From Candidatus Protochlamydia naegleriophila (GTDB taxonomy: Bacteria > Chlamydiota > Chlamydiia > Chlamydiales > Parachlamydiaceae), in the NCBI RefSeq assembly GCF_001499655.1, contig NZ_LN879502.1, positions 1,054,001 through 1,118,000 on the forward strand: 64,000 nt of DNA, in the 5' to 3' direction. Shown piece by piece: positions 44,783 to 53,977 of this stretch. Both the position numbers and the translations under genes were made by a program. Positions within the stretch are counted from its first letter, which is position 1. Every line of letters starts with the position of its first letter. The notes under the pieces are model-generated. The model searched no databases. It was not told the origin of the DNA and saw nothing but the letters and a program-made list of their open reading frames with translations.

Positions 44783-45781
44783 ATGGCAAATCGTTTAACC
44801 GCGCGGATCACGGGGCTAGGATCTTATCTTCCCGAGCGTATCTTGACAAATCAAGATTTAGAAAAGCTAGTCGAGACGACTAATGAATGGATCGTTTCGC
44901 GGACCGGTATGCATGAGCGCCGTTTAGCTGCAAAGGATGAATTTCCGTCTGATATGGGAGCCTATGCGGCTCAAAAAGCGCTCGACTCAGCAGGAATAGG
45001 ATCTGATCAAATTGATATGATTATTGTTGCGACGATGAGTCCTGACTATGTCTCTCCTAGTACAGCCAATCTCATTCAATCCAAGATCGGGGCGTCAAAA
45101 GCAGCGGCAATGGATATACAGGCGGCTTGTACCGGCTTTTTATACGCTCTTTCGCTGGCTAAGGCCTACCTTGAATCAAAAATGTACAAATACATCCTTG
45201 TTGTGGCAGCAGAAAAAATGTCGGCTTTTATCGATTATAAAGACCGTGCAACCTGTGTATTGTTTGGAGACGGGGCAGCAGCAGCAGTTGTGGCAGTCGA
45301 AGGAGAAGGGCTCCGCATTGATACACTCTGTTTGGGAGCCGATGGCGATTTAGCCAATTTGATTTTCATTCCAGCAGGCGGGTCCCGCAATCCAGCTTCG
45401 GCAGAGACTGTAGCACAAGGATTGCATTACTTTAAAATGAGTGGCAATGAAGTGTTTAAGCACGCCGTAAGGCGCATGAGCGCGGCAGCTCGTGATTGCC
45501 TTGCCCAGGCAGGACTTGAAGAGGCCAATCTGAGCTGGCTAGTTCCCCATCAAGCCAATAAGCGAATCATTGACGCCATAGCTAAAAACTTTAACATTCC
45601 CGATGAAAAAGTATACCAGACCGTTCACAAATATGGGAACACATCGGCATCCAGCATTGCGATTGCCTTGGATGAATTAATGCGCGAACAAGAATTTAAT
45701 GATGGAGAACATCTGTTATTGACCGCTTTTGGTGGCGGTTTAACGTGGGGAGCCTCCATCCTGACAAAAGTGGCAAGATAA
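44783..45781 (+). CDS. fabH: 3-oxoacyl-ACP synthase III
   Basis: 332-residue KAS III that starts fatty-acid synthesis by condensing acetyl-CoA with malonyl-ACP. The catalytic triad is visible: Cys in DIQAACTGFLYAL, His in LVPHQANKRIIDAI, and Asn in YGNTSASSIAIAL. The N terminus RITGLGSYLPERILTN is typical. It leads the fabH-fabD-fabG run (fabD 8 bases on) and uses acetyl-CoA supplied by Pdh, encoded nearby. Confidence 0.97.
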   Translation: MANRLTARITGLGSYLPERILTNQDLEKLVETTNEWIVSRTGMHERRLAAKDEFPSDMGAYAAQKALDSAGIGSDQIDMIIVATMSPDYVSPSTANLIQSKIGASKAAAMDIQAACTGFLYALSLAKAYLESKMYKYILVVAAEKMSAFIDYKDRATCVLFGDGAAAAVVAVEGEGLRIDTLCLGADGDLANLIFIPAGGSRNPASAETVAQGLHYFKMSGNEVFKHAVRRMSAAARDCLAQAGLEEANLSWLVPHQANKRIIDAIAKNFNIPDEKVYQTVHKYGNTSASSIAIALDELMREQEFNDGEHLLLTAFGGGLTWGASILTKVAR

Positions 45782-45789
45782 AGGGATAT

Positions 45790-46740
45790 ATGGAAAAGAA
45801 AATTCACCGCATTGCTTTTTTATTTCCAGGACAAGGAGCGCAGTATCCTGGAATGGCTCAAGATTTTGCTCAACAGTTTTCTGCTGCTCGTTTGACTTTT
45901 GAAGAGGCTGACGATTTATTAAAACGTCCTCTTTCTACTGCTGTTTTTAATGGTTCTGAAGAAGAGCTGACGCAAACTAAGAATAGCCAGACAGGAATTT
46001 TTGTCGCGAGTATGGCTGTGCTGCGCGTTGTACGCGAGCTTTATGATTTGCAGCCTTTTGCTTGCGCAGGTTTGAGCCTTGGAGAATACACAGCTTTGAC
46101 AGCTGGTGAATGGCTTCCTTTTCGTCATGCCTTGCCTCTGGTTCAGCATCGCGGGGATTTTATGCACGCCGCTTGCGAACAGACCAAAGGGACGATGGCT
46201 GTCGTCATGGGATTGGACAACGAAGTTGTAGAAAGCATGGTTCACAAGATCAATCTACCCAATGATTTATGGGTAGCCAATTTCAACTGTCCTGGACAAA
46301 TTGTCCTTTCTGGAACAGCAAAAGGCATTGAAGCAGGCTCTGCGGCAGCAAAAGAACTTGGAGCAAAGAGGGTCCTTCCACTTCAGGTTTCAGGAGCTTT
46401 TCATAGTGGCCTGATGCAGCCGGCAGAGGATCGTTTGGCACCTTTCATCGAACAAGCGCCTTTTGTGCAAGGCTGCTCTCAACTTATCATGAATGTTCCT
46501 GGAGATTTTGTTTCTGAACTTTCTCAAGTCAAGCACAATTTGATTAAGCAAGTGACTCATTCTGTGCGCTGGGAGCAAGGCATTCGGGCTCTTGAAAAGC
46601 AGAGCGTCGATTTATTTATCGAATTTGGGCCAGGTAAAACGCTGTCGGGATTGAACAAACGCATCGGTGCAAAAGCCCCTACGCTATCAATTGAAAAAGT
46701 TGAAGATCTAGACCTATTAAAGACTATAGAGAAAGGATAA
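45790..46740 (+). CDS. fabD: Malonyl-CoA:ACP transacylase
   Basis: 316-residue FabD that loads malonate onto ACP. N-terminal FLFPGQGAQYPGMAQDF, nucleophile Ser in CAGLSLGEYTALTAGE, catalytic His in SGAFHSGLMQPAEDRL, and GPGKTLSGLNKRI near the end. The usual GHSLG pentapeptide reads GLSLG here (His replaced by Leu); the Ser is kept. The frame is open farther upstream, but the ATG at 45790 has AGGG at suitable spacing and gives the normal N terminus. fabG starts directly after the stop. Confidence 0.95.
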   Translation: MEKKIHRIAFLFPGQGAQYPGMAQDFAQQFSAARLTFEEADDLLKRPLSTAVFNGSEEELTQTKNSQTGIFVASMAVLRVVRELYDLQPFACAGLSLGEYTALTAGEWLPFRHALPLVQHRGDFMHAACEQTKGTMAVVMGLDNEVVESMVHKINLPNDLWVANFNCPGQIVLSGTAKGIEAGSAAAKELGAKRVLPLQVSGAFHSGLMQPAEDRLAPFIEQAPFVQGCSQLIMNVPGDFVSELSQVKHNLIKQVTHSVRWEQGIRALEKQSVDLFIEFGPGKTLSGLNKRIGAKAPTLSIEKVEDLDLLKTIEKG

Positions 46741-47496
46741 ATGATGAAACAGTTGCTAAAAGATCAGGTCGCCATCATTACCGGAGGAAATGCCGGAATT
46801 GGAAAAGCCATTGCGTTGAAATTTGCCGAAGAGGGAGCAAAAGTCGTTATATTTGGAACGAATGCAGAGGCTGGTGCTTCAGCGGTGGCAGAGATTCGAA
46901 GCCAAACGCAAACTTCCGATGTTCATTTTGCTGTAGTCGATGTCTCTCAAACTGGAGCGGTTGATGAGGCCATGAAAAAAGTCGTCGAGCAATTTGGTCA
47001 AATAGATATTCTGGTCAATAATGCTGGGATCACAGCTGATCAGCTTTTAATGAAAATGTCGGAGCAGGACTGGGATCGGGTGCTCGATATTAACTTGAAG
47101 TCCTGTTATAATACCTGCCGAGCTGTTGTGCGTGGGATGATGAAAGCTAAAAAGGGAAGAGTTATCAATATTAGCTCTGTTGTTGGATTAACCGGCAATG
47201 CAGGTCAAGTCAATTACGCGGCTTCAAAAGCAGGAATGATTGGTTTTACAAAAGCTTTAGCTAAAGAGCTCGCATCGCGAGGGATTTTGGTCAATTGCAT
47301 TGCTCCCGGTTTTATTCGCACTAAGATGACCGACCTTTTATCAGATGCCCAAAAAGAGGCGATTTTAAAAGATATTCCGCTAGGTCATATGGGAGAGGTG
47401 GCCGACATAGCCAATATGGCATGGTTTTTAGCTAGCCCTCTTTCTAGCTATATCACTGGTCAAGTTTTGACTGTGGATGGCGGAATGGTGATGTAA
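46741..47496 (+). CDS. fabG: 3-oxoacyl-ACP reductase
   Basis: 251-residue short-chain dehydrogenase that reduces 3-oxoacyl-ACP with NADPH. Cofactor motif ITGGNAGIGKAIAL, NNAG in ILVNNAGITADQLL, catalytic Ser in INISSVVG, and Tyr/Lys in QVNYAASKAGMIG are complete; the end ITGQVLTVDGGMVM is diagnostic. Two ATGs in tandem allow either start. It closes the fabHDG run; acpP follows only after 342 bases and may be expressed separately. Confidence 0.97.
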   Translation: MMKQLLKDQVAIITGGNAGIGKAIALKFAEEGAKVVIFGTNAEAGASAVAEIRSQTQTSDVHFAVVDVSQTGAVDEAMKKVVEQFGQIDILVNNAGITADQLLMKMSEQDWDRVLDINLKSCYNTCRAVVRGMMKAKKGRVINISSVVGLTGNAGQVNYAASKAGMIGFTKALAKELASRGILVNCIAPGFIRTKMTDLLSDAQKEAILKDIPLGHMGEVADIANMAWFLASPLSSYITGQVLTVDGGMVM

Positions 47497-47838
47497 TAGG
47501 CAACTTTGGAAGTTGTCCTAATGATAAAAAAGTTTGGAAGATACACAGTTTAAGTCATTTCAACAGTTGATTTAAAATGAGACTTTTTAAGAAAATATCC
47601 TCTTTTAGTTGAAAGGGAAAATGGACCATTTAAAAGTTTTCCCTTTCATGCATAGAGTTCCTTGCTATTGACCCTTGAATAATGGATTCATTTGCTAATT
47701 GATAGGGAATAGAGTCCATTTTGGCAAAGATTATACGAGCTTAGAGGCTTATTCGATTAAATGATCAAGAGTTCTCTGTGTAAATGACTAATTTATAAAT
47801 TTAATGAAAAAATTAACAGCCTTAACGAAAGGATACTT
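47497..47838. other. fabG-acpP intergenic region with a 12-base stem-loop
   Basis: 342 bases without a frame. A perfect 12-base inverted repeat (TGAAAGGGAAAA at 47610-47621 with its complement at 47637-47648, 15-base loop) occupies the middle. No T run follows. It may terminate or process the fab transcript, allowing acpP to be expressed at a higher level from its own promoter, which I could not place. Confidence 0.5.
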
Positions 47839-48072
47839 ATGTCAATTGAACAAGAAGTAATTGATATTGTTGTAGAACAATTGGGAGTCGATAAAGACGA
47901 TGTAACGACAGAAAAATCGTTTGTCGAAGATCTCAACGCAGATTCATTGGATTTGACAGAGCTCATCATGACTTTCGAAGAGCGTTTTGGATGCGAAATT
48001 TCTCAAGAAGATGCTGAGAAGCTCAAGACCGTTCGCGATGTCATCAGCTACCTTGAAAACCGCAAAGGTTAG
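47839..48072 (+). CDS. acpP: Acyl carrier protein
   Basis: 77-residue ACP with the phosphopantetheine serine in [13 protein letters not shown]. Strongly acidic, normal length, excellent ribosome site (AAAGGA, 6 bases). It carries growing acyl chains for the Fab enzymes and donates to LpxD; its cofactor is attached by AcpS, encoded at 58045. A strong terminator follows directly. Confidence 0.97.
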   Translation: MSIEQEVIDIVVEQLGVDKDDVTTEKSFVEDLNADSLDLTELIMTFEERFGCEISQEDAEKLKTVRDVISYLENRKG

Positions 48073-48081
48073 TGGATAGTC

Positions 48082-48115
48082 AAAAGCAAGCCATGCGAAA
48101 GCATGGCTTGCTTTT
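48082..48115 (+). terminator. Rho-independent terminator of acpP
   Basis: Fifteen-base perfect stem (48082-48096 with 48101-48115) closed by a GAAA tetraloop and ending in TTTT. Very stable and 10 bases after the stop codon. Confidence 0.92.
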
Positions 48116-48701
48116 ATTCGGTAATTCTCTCGAAATCGATTCTCGACCACTCTATTAGCTCATTCTATTCATTATTTAGTAAATAGCAGTGTTGCTATTT
48201 GTGCTAAAATTTTCCTCTAGTCGCGATTTTCGAATGCTATGAGCTCAAAAGTTGCATCGAGCTATTTTTGCCTATAAATAGTCACAGCGTATGGAGCTTT
48301 AAAAATTTTCCGACATGGCTAAAATTGATGGGATAAAAATAAGGCCTCAGGTAATGTTTGGCAAAATTGCAGGTGTTATTTGAGCATGATTTTAGGGGAT
48401 TGAGTGGCATTAAGCTGAATGGAATGATCTTTTGTTGCTTAAAATGACGCATCTCTTTTTAGGAGGCCTTTTAACCTCGACTAAGTTATTTGAGAAATCT
48501 GCTCGGCAAAAGTCATTTAGTTTTCTACTCTCTCTCTTGAATGTCTAATCCTAAAATAGTAATTGTTGATCATTTGCTGGTTTTGAGAGCATGTGATTAA
48601 TCTCTGCTAAATTCAATGGACGATCTTTTCCTAAGCCAAGAGGGAGCCCATTTAGCGATCTGTGATACTTATTTGTGTTTTGTTAGAAGGATAAATAAAC
48701 A
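48116..48701. other. Intergenic region, nothing recognised
   Basis: About 590 AT-rich bases between acpP and the first symporter gene. No frame with ribosome site, no RNA gene and no long repeat is seen on either strand. Confidence 0.45.
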
Positions 48702-50168
48702 ATGAATCTATTTTTCATCGCTGCTTTCCTGTGCTACTTTGCCATTCTATTAATAATAGGGCTTCTTGCTCACAAAAAGCAAACCTCTTCTGCTGATTTC
48801 ATCATGGGCAACCGTTCTTTGAGCTTTTGGCTGGTCGCTCTTTCGGCGCATGCAAGCGATATGAGTGCTTGGTTATTTATGGGCCTTCCAATGTCTGTTT
48901 TTTTGCTGGGATTATCTCAGGTCTGGATAGCCTTTGGACTGGTAGCTGGCATGTTCTTGAACTGGCAATTTGTTGCTCCTAAACTGCGTGCGATGACAGA
49001 AAAATACGACTGTTATACCCTTTCCTCTTTTTTTGAGAAGCGCTTTCAAGATCGTTCAGGAACGATCAGATCCCTAAGCGCTGTCATGCTCGTTCTATTT
49101 TTGACTCACTATTTATCTGCTGGAATGATTGGCATCGGGGTGCTGCTAGAGTCTCTTTTTGGCTTAAATTACTATGTGGGTTTGTTGCTGACGGTATGCG
49201 TTGTTGTTGCTTATACGCTCGTTGGCGGCTTTGTCGCTGTGGCTTGGACCGATCTTGTTCAAGGCATGTTTTTGTTATTAGTCATTTTAATTGTTCCAGC
49301 TTTAGCCTTGTTTAAAATGGATGGTTTTGCTGAAGTGGCAAATTTTGCAGCCATGAAAGATATTCCTTTGTCGATTTTACCAAGCAGCGATCCCTTAGCC
49401 TGGCTTTCGATGCTTTTATTGGCCTTTAGCTGGGGGGTAGGCTATTTTGGCATGCCGCATGTTGTAACTAAATTCATGAGTATTAAAAGCCCTTCTGAAT
49501 TGAATAAATCTAAATGGCTTGGAATGAGTTGGCAGTTAGTTGTGTTGTCTGCGGCAATAATGGTGGGAGTTATCGCTGTTGGCTTTTTTCCAGAAGGTCT
49601 TTCAGACCCTCAGATGGTATTCGTTGAAATGGTCAAATCCCTTTTTTCCCCATTTTTAGCCGGATTCATTCTTTGCGCCGTTTTAGCAGCTAGCCTATCA
49701 ACGATGGATTCGCAGATTTTGGTCTGTGCCTCGGTTTTGAGCGAGGACATCTATTGTAGGCTGGCTCATCATTCTTTAACGCCTGAAAAGAAATTGCTAA
49801 GTTCTCGCTTTGGGGTAGTAGGAGTTTCTATTGTGGCTTTCATGCTTTCTATGAATAAAAGCGTTACAATTATGGAAACGGTGAGCTATTCATGGGCAGG
49901 GCTTGGCAGTGCTTTTGGGCCTTTAGTGCTGACCTCTCTTTATTCAAAAAAGGCTAATCGCTACGGAGCGGTCTCAGGCATTATTGTTGGTGGGATTGTC
50001 GTTATGACATGGCCTCATCTTAATCCAATGCTTATGGCTTATCACATTCCAGCCATGATACCAGGCTTTTTATCTGGCATGGGCTCTATCTTTTTGGTAT
50101 CTGCATTGACGAACAGGACTGTGGGGGATAGGGAGTCGATGCCCCTTGTACATGAGCAGGTTTCTTAA
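48702..50168 (+). CDS. Sodium/solute symporter, PutP-like (copy 1)
   Basis: 488-residue transporter of the solute:sodium symporter family with about 13 membrane segments. Conserved elements include SADFIMGNRSLSFWLVALSA, HASDMSAWLFMGLP, YDCYTLSSFFEKRF, AVMLVLFLTHYLSAG and AASLSTMDSQILVCASV, the last holding the Na+-site serines (STMDSQ). It is closest in plan to proline/Na+ symporter PutP. A second, highly similar gene lies at 52377-53831 on the other strand. Uptake of proline or a related host amino acid is likely. Confidence 0.92.
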   Translation: MNLFFIAAFLCYFAILLIIGLLAHKKQTSSADFIMGNRSLSFWLVALSAHASDMSAWLFMGLPMSVFLLGLSQVWIAFGLVAGMFLNWQFVAPKLRAMTEKYDCYTLSSFFEKRFQDRSGTIRSLSAVMLVLFLTHYLSAGMIGIGVLLESLFGLNYYVGLLLTVCVVVAYTLVGGFVAVAWTDLVQGMFLLLVILIVPALALFKMDGFAEVANFAAMKDIPLSILPSSDPLAWLSMLLLAFSWGVGYFGMPHVVTKFMSIKSPSELNKSKWLGMSWQLVVLSAAIMVGVIAVGFFPEGLSDPQMVFVEMVKSLFSPFLAGFILCAVLAASLSTMDSQILVCASVLSEDIYCRLAHHSLTPEKKLLSSRFGVVGVSIVAFMLSMNKSVTIMETVSYSWAGLGSAFGPLVLTSLYSKKANRYGAVSGIIVGGIVVMTWPHLNPMLMAYHIPAMIPGFLSGMGSIFLVSALTNRTVGDRESMPLVHEQVS

Positions 50169-50271
50169 ACCCGAATTTATGTATAGCACAAATTATAGTG
50201 AATCGATCTACTTAGATTCCCTGGTTGGCATCCAAGTAGATCGAAAATGTAGATTTGCGGCTATTAGCTCT

Positions 50272-52032
50272 CTAAGAAATCAACTGATTTTCTTGGAAAA
50301 TGCCTTCTTCTACTCTGCCGTCGGCGTAAGTGATTTTTCCTTGTCCATCCATATAGGCATTTTTTAAACCACCCTCGTATTGATCGCCTGCGGGTGAGCG
50401 TAAAATGCCTCGGCCCGTAATAAAGGCAACATCCGACAAGTCTGTGAGAGACTTAGGATATAGCGTGTAGCTAAACCCATTGGTTAACTTGATGTCTGCG
50501 TATGGAGTATCACCAAGGTGAAGCCTTCCCTCGGCTCCATCGCTCCAAAAGAGGTCAGGGCTGCCTAGTTGCGGTTCCTTATTTTGTTCGTAATCGGCCT
50601 CGGCATGCGTTGAAAAGGTGAACGTTTTATCATCGCGGCAAAAATGGTAGACCGCTTTTATTATGCCTTTTCCATCTTTAAGCCCGTCTTTAAAGCAGCC
50701 TTCATAGTAGGTTTTCACGGTTGCATGATTTATTTTTCCGTTGGATTCCTCTCGAATTCCTTCTCTTAAGCATCCTTCCTCATATAAGCCTTCTTCAATA
50801 ATTTCTGAGCCATCTTTGGTATGGCGAAGTATTTTACCGATTCCGTGAGGTAAGCCGTTTTGAAGGGCCCCTCTATATTCGACAGGGCTGCCTTTTAAAT
50901 CGAATCTGAGGGTTCCTCGAGAGGTTGTCAATTCCCCATCCTCAAAAGATGAGCTCTCATAAATGCGCTCATTCTGATAGTTAACCCATCCAGATACAAA
51001 GCGGTTCTCTTTAAACTCCCCTTCGAGTAAAACTTTTTTCTGAGGATCTCTTGGAAGTCCCTGGTAAAATAGGCCGTGCCCATGCAATTTGCCAGCTTCT
51101 AGATCTCCGACATAGGTGATAGACTCTTTCCAGACTAATATGCATGAGCCATTCGCATCTTTTAGCTCAATTGGTTGCTGCGTTTCATCGTAAATGTCTG
51201 CAGCATCCAAAGCATCTTCTAGAGTGTCATAGTCATATAGATAGGCTTCAATAAGGCAAGTTTCTAGCAGGTCGTCTTCAATTGCAGCGAGCTCTTCGAG
51301 TTCGTCATCAAAATCGGAAGAGGTGGCTGATTGGGAAGAGCGGCTCGAATGCAAGCTCTCATCTCCATAGTCATCTTCAAAGCCAGAAACGGTTGGTGAG
51401 CTAAGCGGGAAGTGCCCAGACAGACTTTTAGATTGCAAGGGTAAATGCAAATTGGGAATTAGCGGGACCTGGGAAGGGGTTGCCTGAGAAGGATTTGGAT
51501 GATGAGGCTGTGGTGATTCTATCGGAGATTGAACTGGCGATGATACACTATCTCGAGACAATTTTGGTGACTGCGGCCATTCTGCCACCTTGGTGGATCC
51601 TAGTGGAAGGAGCAGGGATGGTTCTTTTTCAAAAGAAATTGGGCTTTGACTTCTAGGTGAAGAGAGCGGAGATGCTTTTGGGGAATGTCTTGGTGTTCCT
51701 CTTTCTCTTTCTGTAATTTGCGGCTTCTCTTGATCGCTTTCAGAAGAAGGTGGTTTCAAAGGCGTTGATCGCGGCTCGATTCTAGGGGTGTGATCTTTGC
51801 GGGGTGAGTGAATGCGTTCCGCTTGAAGTGAAGGCAATGCATTTTGAGTTGCCTTAAAAATAGGCTGTGAAGCCCCATTGATTCGTCTAATGAGTTGAAT
51901 GGAAACGTGGCTGGTAAGCGAAATAAACGTCCAAATTCTTCCTAGGAAAAACGTGATGTTTTGGATCAAACTAACTGAACTTGGATGAGATCTTTCCAGC
52001 GAAACCGGAGAAATGTTCGGAAATGTGATCAT
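50272..52032 (-). CDS. MORN-repeat protein, effector candidate
   Basis: 586 residues. A short head with a hydrophobic segment (about 25-50) and a Ser/Pro-rich disordered region (about 55-245, many SP dipeptides) precede an acidic helix (about 230-270). Then come MORN repeats (about 305-586), for example EAGKLHGHGLFYQG, LQNGLPHGIGKIL, GCFKDGLKDGKGII, and YEGGLKNAYMDGQGKI. MORN repeats bind membranes or proteins and occur in eukaryotes and host-associated bacteria. It lies between two symporter copies and has its own upstream region. A secreted host-interaction role is plausible, unproven. Confidence 0.88.
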   Translation of the reverse strand: MITFPNISPVSLERSHPSSVSLIQNITFFLGRIWTFISLTSHVSIQLIRRINGASQPIFKATQNALPSLQAERIHSPRKDHTPRIEPRSTPLKPPSSESDQEKPQITERERGTPRHSPKASPLSSPRSQSPISFEKEPSLLLPLGSTKVAEWPQSPKLSRDSVSSPVQSPIESPQPHHPNPSQATPSQVPLIPNLHLPLQSKSLSGHFPLSSPTVSGFEDDYGDESLHSSRSSQSATSSDFDDELEELAAIEDDLLETCLIEAYLYDYDTLEDALDAADIYDETQQPIELKDANGSCILVWKESITYVGDLEAGKLHGHGLFYQGLPRDPQKKVLLEGEFKENRFVSGWVNYQNERIYESSSFEDGELTTSRGTLRFDLKGSPVEYRGALQNGLPHGIGKILRHTKDGSEIIEEGLYEEGCLREGIREESNGKINHATVKTYYEGCFKDGLKDGKGIIKAVYHFCRDDKTFTFSTHAEADYEQNKEPQLGSPDLFWSDGAEGRLHLGDTPYADIKLTNGFSYTLYPKSLTDLSDVAFITGRGILRSPAGDQYEGGLKNAYMDGQGKITYADGRVEEGIFQENQLIS

Positions 52033-52100
52033 GATAAACCTATGTTGTGTTATTTGAAGAACGGCTCTTGTTCGCCATTCAATATAATAGGCCTCTTTTC

Positions 52101-52176
52101 AAACTTGCTTTGATTTAAAATTGAAAATTTTTGGCGCAAAGAGCCAAAATGGCAATTTTTCAATCAAAGCAAGTTT
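52101..52176. repeat. 15-base inverted repeat upstream of the MORN gene
   Basis: AAACTTGCTTTGATT (52101-52115) and its exact complement (52162-52176) enclose 46 bases that contain a second small stem (TTTTGGC/GCCAAAA). It begins 69 bases before the MORN start codon, so it may form a leader hairpin. Confidence 0.6.
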
Positions 52177-52342
52177 CGAAATTAGTCTAATGTCAAGTTA
52201 GAAAATTTAGCAGATCATCTTAATAATTTAAAGATAAATTAAATTTTGTATTAACTTTGATCTTTATTTGAAAATTGTTGATATTTAATTTACAAGTTGT
52301 TGTCGAAAGTAAAAAAAGAATCACGGTGAGTGGGGTAATTAA

Positions 52343-52369
52343 TGAGCAGTCAGCATTGTTGACTGCTCA
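52343..52369 (-). terminator. Stem-loop after the second PutP-like gene
   Basis: Perfect 10-base stem TGAGCAGTCA/TGACTGCTCA (52343-52352 with 52360-52369), 7-base loop, 7 bases after the stop on the minus strand. The T run is interrupted (ATTAATT). Confidence 0.6.
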
Positions 52370-52376
52370 AAGAAGA

Positions 52377-53831
52377 TTAGAGAGTGGATGGGATATTATT
52401 ATCGAGTGAGGGGGTTGTTTTGGTCCACATGGAAACTAAGTAGATGGCGAGCGCACTCAAAATAAATCCTGGGATCATGGGAAGGAGTTCATATTGAGTT
52501 AAAAGGGGATTGAGTGTTGGCCAGATCATGACAACGCAGGTTCCCACGATCATTCCTGCGATGGCTCCGTAGCGATTGGTTTTTTCGGAGTAGAGGCTCA
52601 TTAAGACCATGGGTCCGAATGCACTGCCCAGTCCTGACCAGGAGTAGAGGACGGTATCTAAGATGGTCGAGCTTTTATTGAAGGCCAGTAAGAGAGCAAA
52701 AACAGCCACGGCTACAACGCTTAATTTTGAGAACCATAGCAGTTTGCGATCAGAGGGAGGGGTTTTGTGAAAGTGCTTGTATAAGTCTTCACTCAGTATC
52801 GATCCGCACACCAAAATTTGAGAATCCATCGTTGACATATTGGCAGCGATAACGGAGCAAAGGATGAATCCTGCTACGAAGGGATTAAATAAGTCCTTTA
52901 CCATTTCAACGAAGACCATCTCTGGTTTTTCGAGCCCATTGGGAAAATAAGCAATGCCGATTAATCCAACGACGGCAGCAGCTCCCAAAGCGACTACTTG
53001 CCAAGACATTCCTAGCCATTTCGATTTGTGCATTTCTTTAACGTCTCTGATTCCCATGAATTTGGTAATGATGTGAGGCATTCCAAAATAGCCAAGCCCC
53101 CATCCAAGCGATAAAGATAAAATTTTGACCCAGGAGTCAAAAGTGTTGTCGCCGGCAAATGTGAGGGGAATATTTTTTTGCTGAGCAATCTCTATGATAG
53201 AGTGCCACCCATCAATCTTTGAAAATGCCATGAATGGCACTAGAATGATCATGAGGAGGAGGAAAATGCCTTGAAATAAATCAGTCCAAGCAACTGTTGT
53301 ATAACCTCCAACAAATGTATAGATCACTACGACTAGCATGGCAAGTGAAAGGCCGAAAAAGTAATTTAAATTAAAGAGAGATTCAAGCAGATATCCCATG
53401 GCAATCAGTCCAGCCGAGAGATAGTGGGTTAAAAAGATTACCATGATGACGGCACTGAGCAATCTAATAGAGCCGGAATGATCGTGAAAGCGCTTTTCAA
53501 AAAAAGAAGAAAGGGTATAGCAGTCATATTTTTCAGTCATCGAACGAAGCTTGGGGGCGACAAACTGCCAATTGAGAAACATGCCGCCTAAAAGGCCCAC
53601 GGCAATCCAGACATGGGGGAGACCTAATACTAGAATGGTCATTGGAAAGGCCATGAAAAGCCAGGCACTCATGTCACTTGCATGCGCAGAAAGAGCGACC
53701 AGCCAAAAACTCAATGAGCGATTACCCATGATGAAATCAGAGGAGGTTTTCTGTTTCGTGTGAAAAATAAGTCCGAGAATAAGTAATAAACTGAAATAAA
53801 CGATGAAGGCTGCGATGACTTGAGTATGCAT
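52377..53831 (-). CDS. Sodium/solute symporter, PutP-like (copy 2)
   Basis: 484 residues, closely similar throughout to the product of 48702-50168 (shared FIMGNRSLSFWLVALSAHAS, NWQFVAPKLRSMTEKYDCYT and STMDSQILVCGS). Membrane topology and Na+ site are intact, so both copies look functional. The two genes face each other across the MORN gene, as an inverted duplication would. Divergence in the loops suggests different substrate or regulation. It has its own terminator-like hairpin. Confidence 0.92.
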   Translation of the reverse strand: MHTQVIAAFIVYFSLLLILGLIFHTKQKTSSDFIMGNRSLSFWLVALSAHASDMSAWLFMAFPMTILVLGLPHVWIAVGLLGGMFLNWQFVAPKLRSMTEKYDCYTLSSFFEKRFHDHSGSIRLLSAVIMVIFLTHYLSAGLIAMGYLLESLFNLNYFFGLSLAMLVVVIYTFVGGYTTVAWTDLFQGIFLLLMIILVPFMAFSKIDGWHSIIEIAQQKNIPLTFAGDNTFDSWVKILSLSLGWGLGYFGMPHIITKFMGIRDVKEMHKSKWLGMSWQVVALGAAAVVGLIGIAYFPNGLEKPEMVFVEMVKDLFNPFVAGFILCSVIAANMSTMDSQILVCGSILSEDLYKHFHKTPPSDRKLLWFSKLSVVAVAVFALLLAFNKSSTILDTVLYSWSGLGSAFGPMVLMSLYSEKTNRYGAIAGMIVGTCVVMIWPTLNPLLTQYELLPMIPGFILSALAIYLVSMWTKTTPSLDNNIPSTL

Positions 53832-53977
53832 AAGTGTTTCTCGTAAAACTCTTGGATTAACGGTTTAACTATTCTATCTTTTTGAGAAAAGTTTAAAATG
53901 AATCTCTGGATTTGCTTTGGCCTTTTTCTTATAAACACTTGCGAATTAATAGGCCAGATAAGAGGTGAGATCTAAAA

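Noticed and set aside
50146-50367. 73-codon plus-strand frame after the first symporter
   Set aside because: Overlaps the ends of two convergent genes and has no ribosome site.
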